The notes below the pieces were generated by a model. That model had not been told where the DNA came from. It saw only the letters and a list, made by a program, of their open reading frames with translations, and did no database searches. Positions 5,837 through 8,279 of a DNA stretch of 8,279 bases are shown one piece after another. Position 1 is the first letter of the stretch; the number at the start of each line of letters is the position of its first letter. Origin of the DNA: Clostridiaceae bacterium (GTDB lineage Bacteria > Bacillota > Clostridia > Saccharofermentanales > UBA5734). Made by a program: the position numbers and the translations under genes. The stretch spans positions 1 to 8,279 of the forward strand of contig JAAYBY010000097.1 in the NCBI GenBank assembly GCA_012729935.1. The letters are read 5' to 3'.

Positions 5837-8017
5837 GTGTTTACAGGTTTTTTAGTCGCTGTTGCTATCGCTATTATCATCACCATCGGATTTGCCGCTT
5901 TTAACTATTACAAGGTCAAGCGGATGAATCCCGGAACACCCCAGATGCAGGAAATCGCATCTGCTATTCAGGAAGGTGCTCAGGCGTTTATCAGGCATGA
6001 GTATAAGATCATCATCATTGCTGCGATATCGATCGCAGTCTTACTCGCTGTTCTTCTTGACTGGTATGTAGGATTCACTTTTTTACTGGGTACTGCTCTC
6101 AGCGGACTTGCTGGTTTTATAGGGATGAAAATCGCCACGATTGCCAATGTCCGGGTTTCCAATGAAGCGCGTGAAACGAAAGATCTGGGCATGACCCTGA
6201 AGGTGGCTTTCCGGGGCGGAAGCGTAATGGGGCTGTGCGTCGCTGGTTTCGGACTGGCTGGCCTGCTCATTGTTTATCTGCTTTTTGGCGTTTGGCTCAG
6301 GCAGGCAAATCCCGAATCAATCATCGTTGTTGAAAACTGGCTCGGTATTTCATACATTCCGTTCACGATGTCGATTACCGGATACTCGCTGGGTTGTTCG
6401 ATTGTTGCCCTGTTTAACCGGGTCGGTGGTGGTATTTATACCAAAGCAGCCGATATGGGTGCAGATCTGGTTGGAAAAACGGAAGCGCATATACCGGAAG
6501 ACGATCCACGTAATCCGGCAACGATAGCCGACAACGTCGGTGATAATGTCGGCGATGTGGCTGGCCTTGGCAGTGATCTGCTTGAAAGCTATATCGGTGC
6601 AATTATCTCATGTATCATCCTGGCAGCTTATACATTCTACATTGAAATGCATTCGGCTCATCCGATGGGCCAGGAGCTTCTCAGCCGGCTGATGATCTAT
6701 CCGATTATTTTTTCAGCTATCGGACTTGTCGCCTGTGTAATCGGGATTGCCTATGTGTTGCTCAGGAAAAATTCAGACAAACCGCATCGTGAGCTTAACA
6801 TCTCATTGTGGACCAGTGCGTCGCTGATCATTGTCGGCGGCGGGCTGTTTACTTTTTTATTCTTCAGAGACCTTGACCTGACAGCAATTGAGTTTAAGCT
6901 TGGCGCTCTGTCACCATGGGTCGCAGCGGTAGTCGGCATTGTATCCGGCATGATGATCGGTCTTTTGGCCGAACGCTACACCAGCTATGATTTTAAGCCG
7001 ACGAAGAAAATTGCAGAGGCATCATTACAGGGAACAGCGTTGACGATCACCAACGGTCTGGCTGTCGGAATGAAATCCTGTTTCTTCCCCGTTCTTGTTC
7101 TGGCTGTTGCGATTCTTGCATCAAATGCAGTCGCCGGTATTTATGGAGTCGCCATGGCTGCTATCGGTATGCTCTCGTTTGTTGGCGCAACCGTTTCGGT
7201 TGATACATATGGCCCGATCGCTGACAATGCAGGCGGTATTGCTGAAATGAGTGAACTGGATCCGGTCGTTCGCCGGATAACTGATAAGCTGGATTCAGTC
7301 GGCAACACGACAGCTGCTATCGGAAAAGGCTTCGCGATCGGTTCAGCTGCGCTGGCAACGTTATCTCTTCTGGTGTCGTTCATGCATGCACAGATGGGTA
7401 TCGATGAGACCACCGTCGAAGCAGTGCTGAACATCATCAATGCACGTGTTCTGATCGGAGCATTCATCGGAAGTGCGCTGCCCTACCTGTTTTCGAGTCT
7501 TCTGATCGATGCCGTTGCAGCAAGTGCAGGCGATATGGTACTGGAAGTTCGTCGTCAGTTCAAAGAACATCCGGGCATTCTGACGCGGGATGAGAAACCT
7601 GATTATATGCGGTGTATAACAATATCTGCAGCCGGTGCTCTGCGGGAAATGAAAATGCCCGTCGTGATTGCGGTTGTTATTCCGGTCGTGTCAGGATTTC
7701 TGCTCGGGCCTCAGTTTGTCGGCGGGATTCTGATCGGATCCACCCTGTCAGCAGTCATGCTCGCCCTGTTCACAGCAAACAGTGGCGGTGCCTGGGACAA
7801 TGCCAAGAAGTATATTGAATCCGGCGGTGTTGAAGGTGCGGAAAAAGGTTCTGAAGCACACAGTTCAGCTGTTGTCGGAGATACGGTCGGTGATCCGCTC
7901 AAGGATACTGTCGGACCGTCTCTGGACATCCTGATTAAGATTATGGCAACGATATCCCTGATCGCTGTTTCCATCTACAGCCGCTACAATCTGCTGAGTC
8001 TCTTCATTGACAAATGA
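5837..8017 (+). CDS. hppA: K+-dependent membrane pyrophosphatase, Na+ or H+ translocating
   Basis: Integral membrane enzyme that couples PPi hydrolysis to ion export across the cell membrane. The product is 726 residues, the size typical of bacterial members, with many hydrophobic helices (about 16 expected for the family), the first at residues 2-22. PPi/Mg-binding motifs: D206, D210, K214, E216 (ADMGADLVGKTE); EDDPRNPATIADNVGDNVGD (221-240); VDTYGPIADNAGG (455-467); WDNAKK (653-658); GDTVGDPLKDT (681-691). Residues A493 and G496 in GNTTAAIGKG mark the K+-dependent group; K+-independent enzymes carry Lys at the first position. The ion gate appears to be D247, E250, D697 and K701, laid out as I recall for the Thermotoga maritima Na+ enzyme, so Na+ transport is plausible. 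The gene is single, divergent from the AraC-family regulator, and followed by an rRNA promoter with no clear terminator between. Confidence 0.97.
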   Translation: MFTGFLVAVAIAIIITIGFAAFNYYKVKRMNPGTPQMQEIASAIQEGAQAFIRHEYKIIIIAAISIAVLLAVLLDWYVGFTFLLGTALSGLAGFIGMKIATIANVRVSNEARETKDLGMTLKVAFRGGSVMGLCVAGFGLAGLLIVYLLFGVWLRQANPESIIVVENWLGISYIPFTMSITGYSLGCSIVALFNRVGGGIYTKAADMGADLVGKTEAHIPEDDPRNPATIADNVGDNVGDVAGLGSDLLESYIGAIISCIILAAYTFYIEMHSAHPMGQELLSRLMIYPIIFSAIGLVACVIGIAYVLLRKNSDKPHRELNISLWTSASLIIVGGGLFTFLFFRDLDLTAIEFKLGALSPWVAAVVGIVSGMMIGLLAERYTSYDFKPTKKIAEASLQGTALTITNGLAVGMKSCFFPVLVLAVAILASNAVAGIYGVAMAAIGMLSFVGATVSVDTYGPIADNAGGIAEMSELDPVVRRITDKLDSVGNTTAAIGKGFAIGSAALATLSLLVSFMHAQMGIDETTVEAVLNIINARVLIGAFIGSALPYLFSSLLIDAVAASAGDMVLEVRRQFKEHPGILTRDEKPDYMRCITISAAGALREMKMPVVIAVVIPVVSGFLLGPQFVGGILIGSTLSAVMLALFTANSGGAWDNAKKYIESGGVEGAEKGSEAHSSAVVGDTVGDPLKDTVGPSLDILIKIMATISLIAVSIYSRYNLLSLFIDK

Positions 8018-8135
8018 GTGCTCATGCTATATCATTAATAGTTGCCGCTTCTAATTAATTATTCTATCGTTGAGCGGATATCAAAGGATGGCTGACACTG
8101 ATTCTGACAAGGCTGAAAACCGTGCTGAAAAGGTG
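8018..8135 (+). other. Spacer between hppA and the rRNA promoter; no clear terminator
   Basis: I see no GC-rich hairpin with a U-run after the hppA stop. The only inverted repeat at the stop is ATGAG-TG-CTCAT (8014-8025), too short to terminate. An AT-rich stretch follows at about 8025-8065. Then comes a run of TGACA/TGAAA motifs (8093, 8105, 8114, 8126, 8137) leading into the -35 box. Confidence 0.6.
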
Positions 8136-8164
8136 TTGACAAAGGCCAGACCCGATGATAAGAT
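8136..8164 (+). promoter_or_regulatory. rRNA operon promoter
   Basis: A perfect TTGACA (8136-8141), an exact 17-base spacer, and TAAGAT (8159-8164), preceded by TGA to form an extended -10. The predicted start is near 8171, a G. This is the strongest promoter in the window. The leader motif after it identifies it as an rRNA operon promoter. Confidence 0.9.
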
Positions 8165-8173
8165 AGCAAAGCG

Positions 8174-8191
8174 CCTCGAACGGAAACGAGG
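8174..8191 (+). other. Hairpin at the start of the rRNA leader
   Basis: CCTCG (8174-8178) and CGAGG (8187-8191) form a 5-bp GC-rich stem with an 8-base loop, about three bases from the predicted transcription start. No U-run follows, so it is not a terminator. Confidence 0.55.
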
Positions 8192-8199
8192 TACGGACC

Positions 8200-8249
8200 T
8201 TGAAAATTGAACAGTGAAACAAACAAAGACGAGCCAAAGTTCAATTCAA
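8200..8249 (+). other. Possible longer stem in the rRNA leader, sequestering the boxA-like motif
   Basis: ATTGAAC (8206-8212) pairs with GTTCAAT (8239-8245). After a small bulge TTGA (8200-8203) pairs with TCAA (8246-8249). The 26-base loop is A-rich. It would hide part of the boxA-like sequence. Confidence 0.4.
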
Positions 8250-8279
8250 AATGAGTTGAGAAAAAAGAGTAAACAAAGA

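Larger units (their letters stand above)
8171..8279 (+). ncRNA. 5' leader of a pre-16S rRNA transcript (partial; 16S gene lies beyond the window)
   Basis: Downstream of the promoter come a short hairpin and then CTTGAAAATTGAAC (8199-8212), closely resembling the boxA-containing 'CTTTGAAAACTGAAC' leader found before 16S genes in Bacillota. An A-rich stretch runs to the window end. No mature 16S start (AGAGTTTGATC-like) is present, so the rRNA should begin shortly after 8279. A run of open codons on the opposite strand here is not a gene. Confidence 0.82.

Noticed and set aside
8014..8025. ATGAG-TG-CTCAT at the hppA stop as a terminator
   Set aside because: The stem would be only four base pairs with a 4-base loop and has no following U-run.
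8059..8244. Minus-strand open frame of 61 codons at the window end
   Set aside because: It lies across the rRNA promoter and leader; no ribosome binding site or domain is evident.
1..8279. CRISPR array, insertion sequence, prophage or tRNA genes
   Set aside because: No regularly spaced long repeats, terminal inverted repeats with a transposase, phage genes or tRNA-like folds were seen on either strand.

Overview
The window reads as an anaerobic or fermentative member of the Bacillota (Firmicutes), probably clostridial or erysipelotrichial. The support is strong AGGAGG-type ribosome binding sites, consensus TTGACA/TATAAT promoters, a single-chain glycyl-tRNA synthetase close in sequence to the staphylococcal type, pyruvate phosphate dikinase, a K+-dependent membrane pyrophosphatase, and an rRNA leader of the 'CTTGAAAATTGAAC' kind seen upstream of Firmicute 16S genes. 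Genus cannot be named from this sequence alone. Base composition is near balanced and looks uniform, with no sign of a mobile element, CRISPR array or prophage.

Layout. (1) 1-294, +: the 3' end of an unidentified gene encoding a very acidic C-terminal tail; its stop overlaps the next start. (2) 294-1676, +: glyS. (3) 1677-1723: a short gap with a possible separate promoter and a perfect 8+8 inverted repeat. (4) 1724-4345, +: ppdK, followed by a strong hairpin terminator at 4378-4414. (5) 4454-5287, -: an AraC-family regulator that converges on ppdK and probably shares the terminator. (6) 5288-5836: a 549-base divergent intergenic region with candidate promoters, palindromes, phased direct repeats and a possible structured leader. 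(7) 5837-8017, +: hppA, a 726-residue membrane pyrophosphatase. (8) 8018-8279: a spacer, then a very good extended -10 rRNA promoter and the start of a pre-16S leader; the 16S gene itself would begin just past the window end.

How the genes relate. GlyRS releases AMP and PPi. PPDK interconverts ATP + Pi + pyruvate with AMP + PPi + PEP. HppA uses PPi to pump Na+ or H+. The window therefore groups three PPi-linked enzymes, which fits a cell that treats PPi as an energy currency; this is inference from gene content. The AraC regulator has no obvious target operon in view and sits head to head with hppA, so self-control and control of hppA are the simplest hypotheses. I see no clearly undescribed system. 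The least explained sequence is the 549-base region upstream of hppA.
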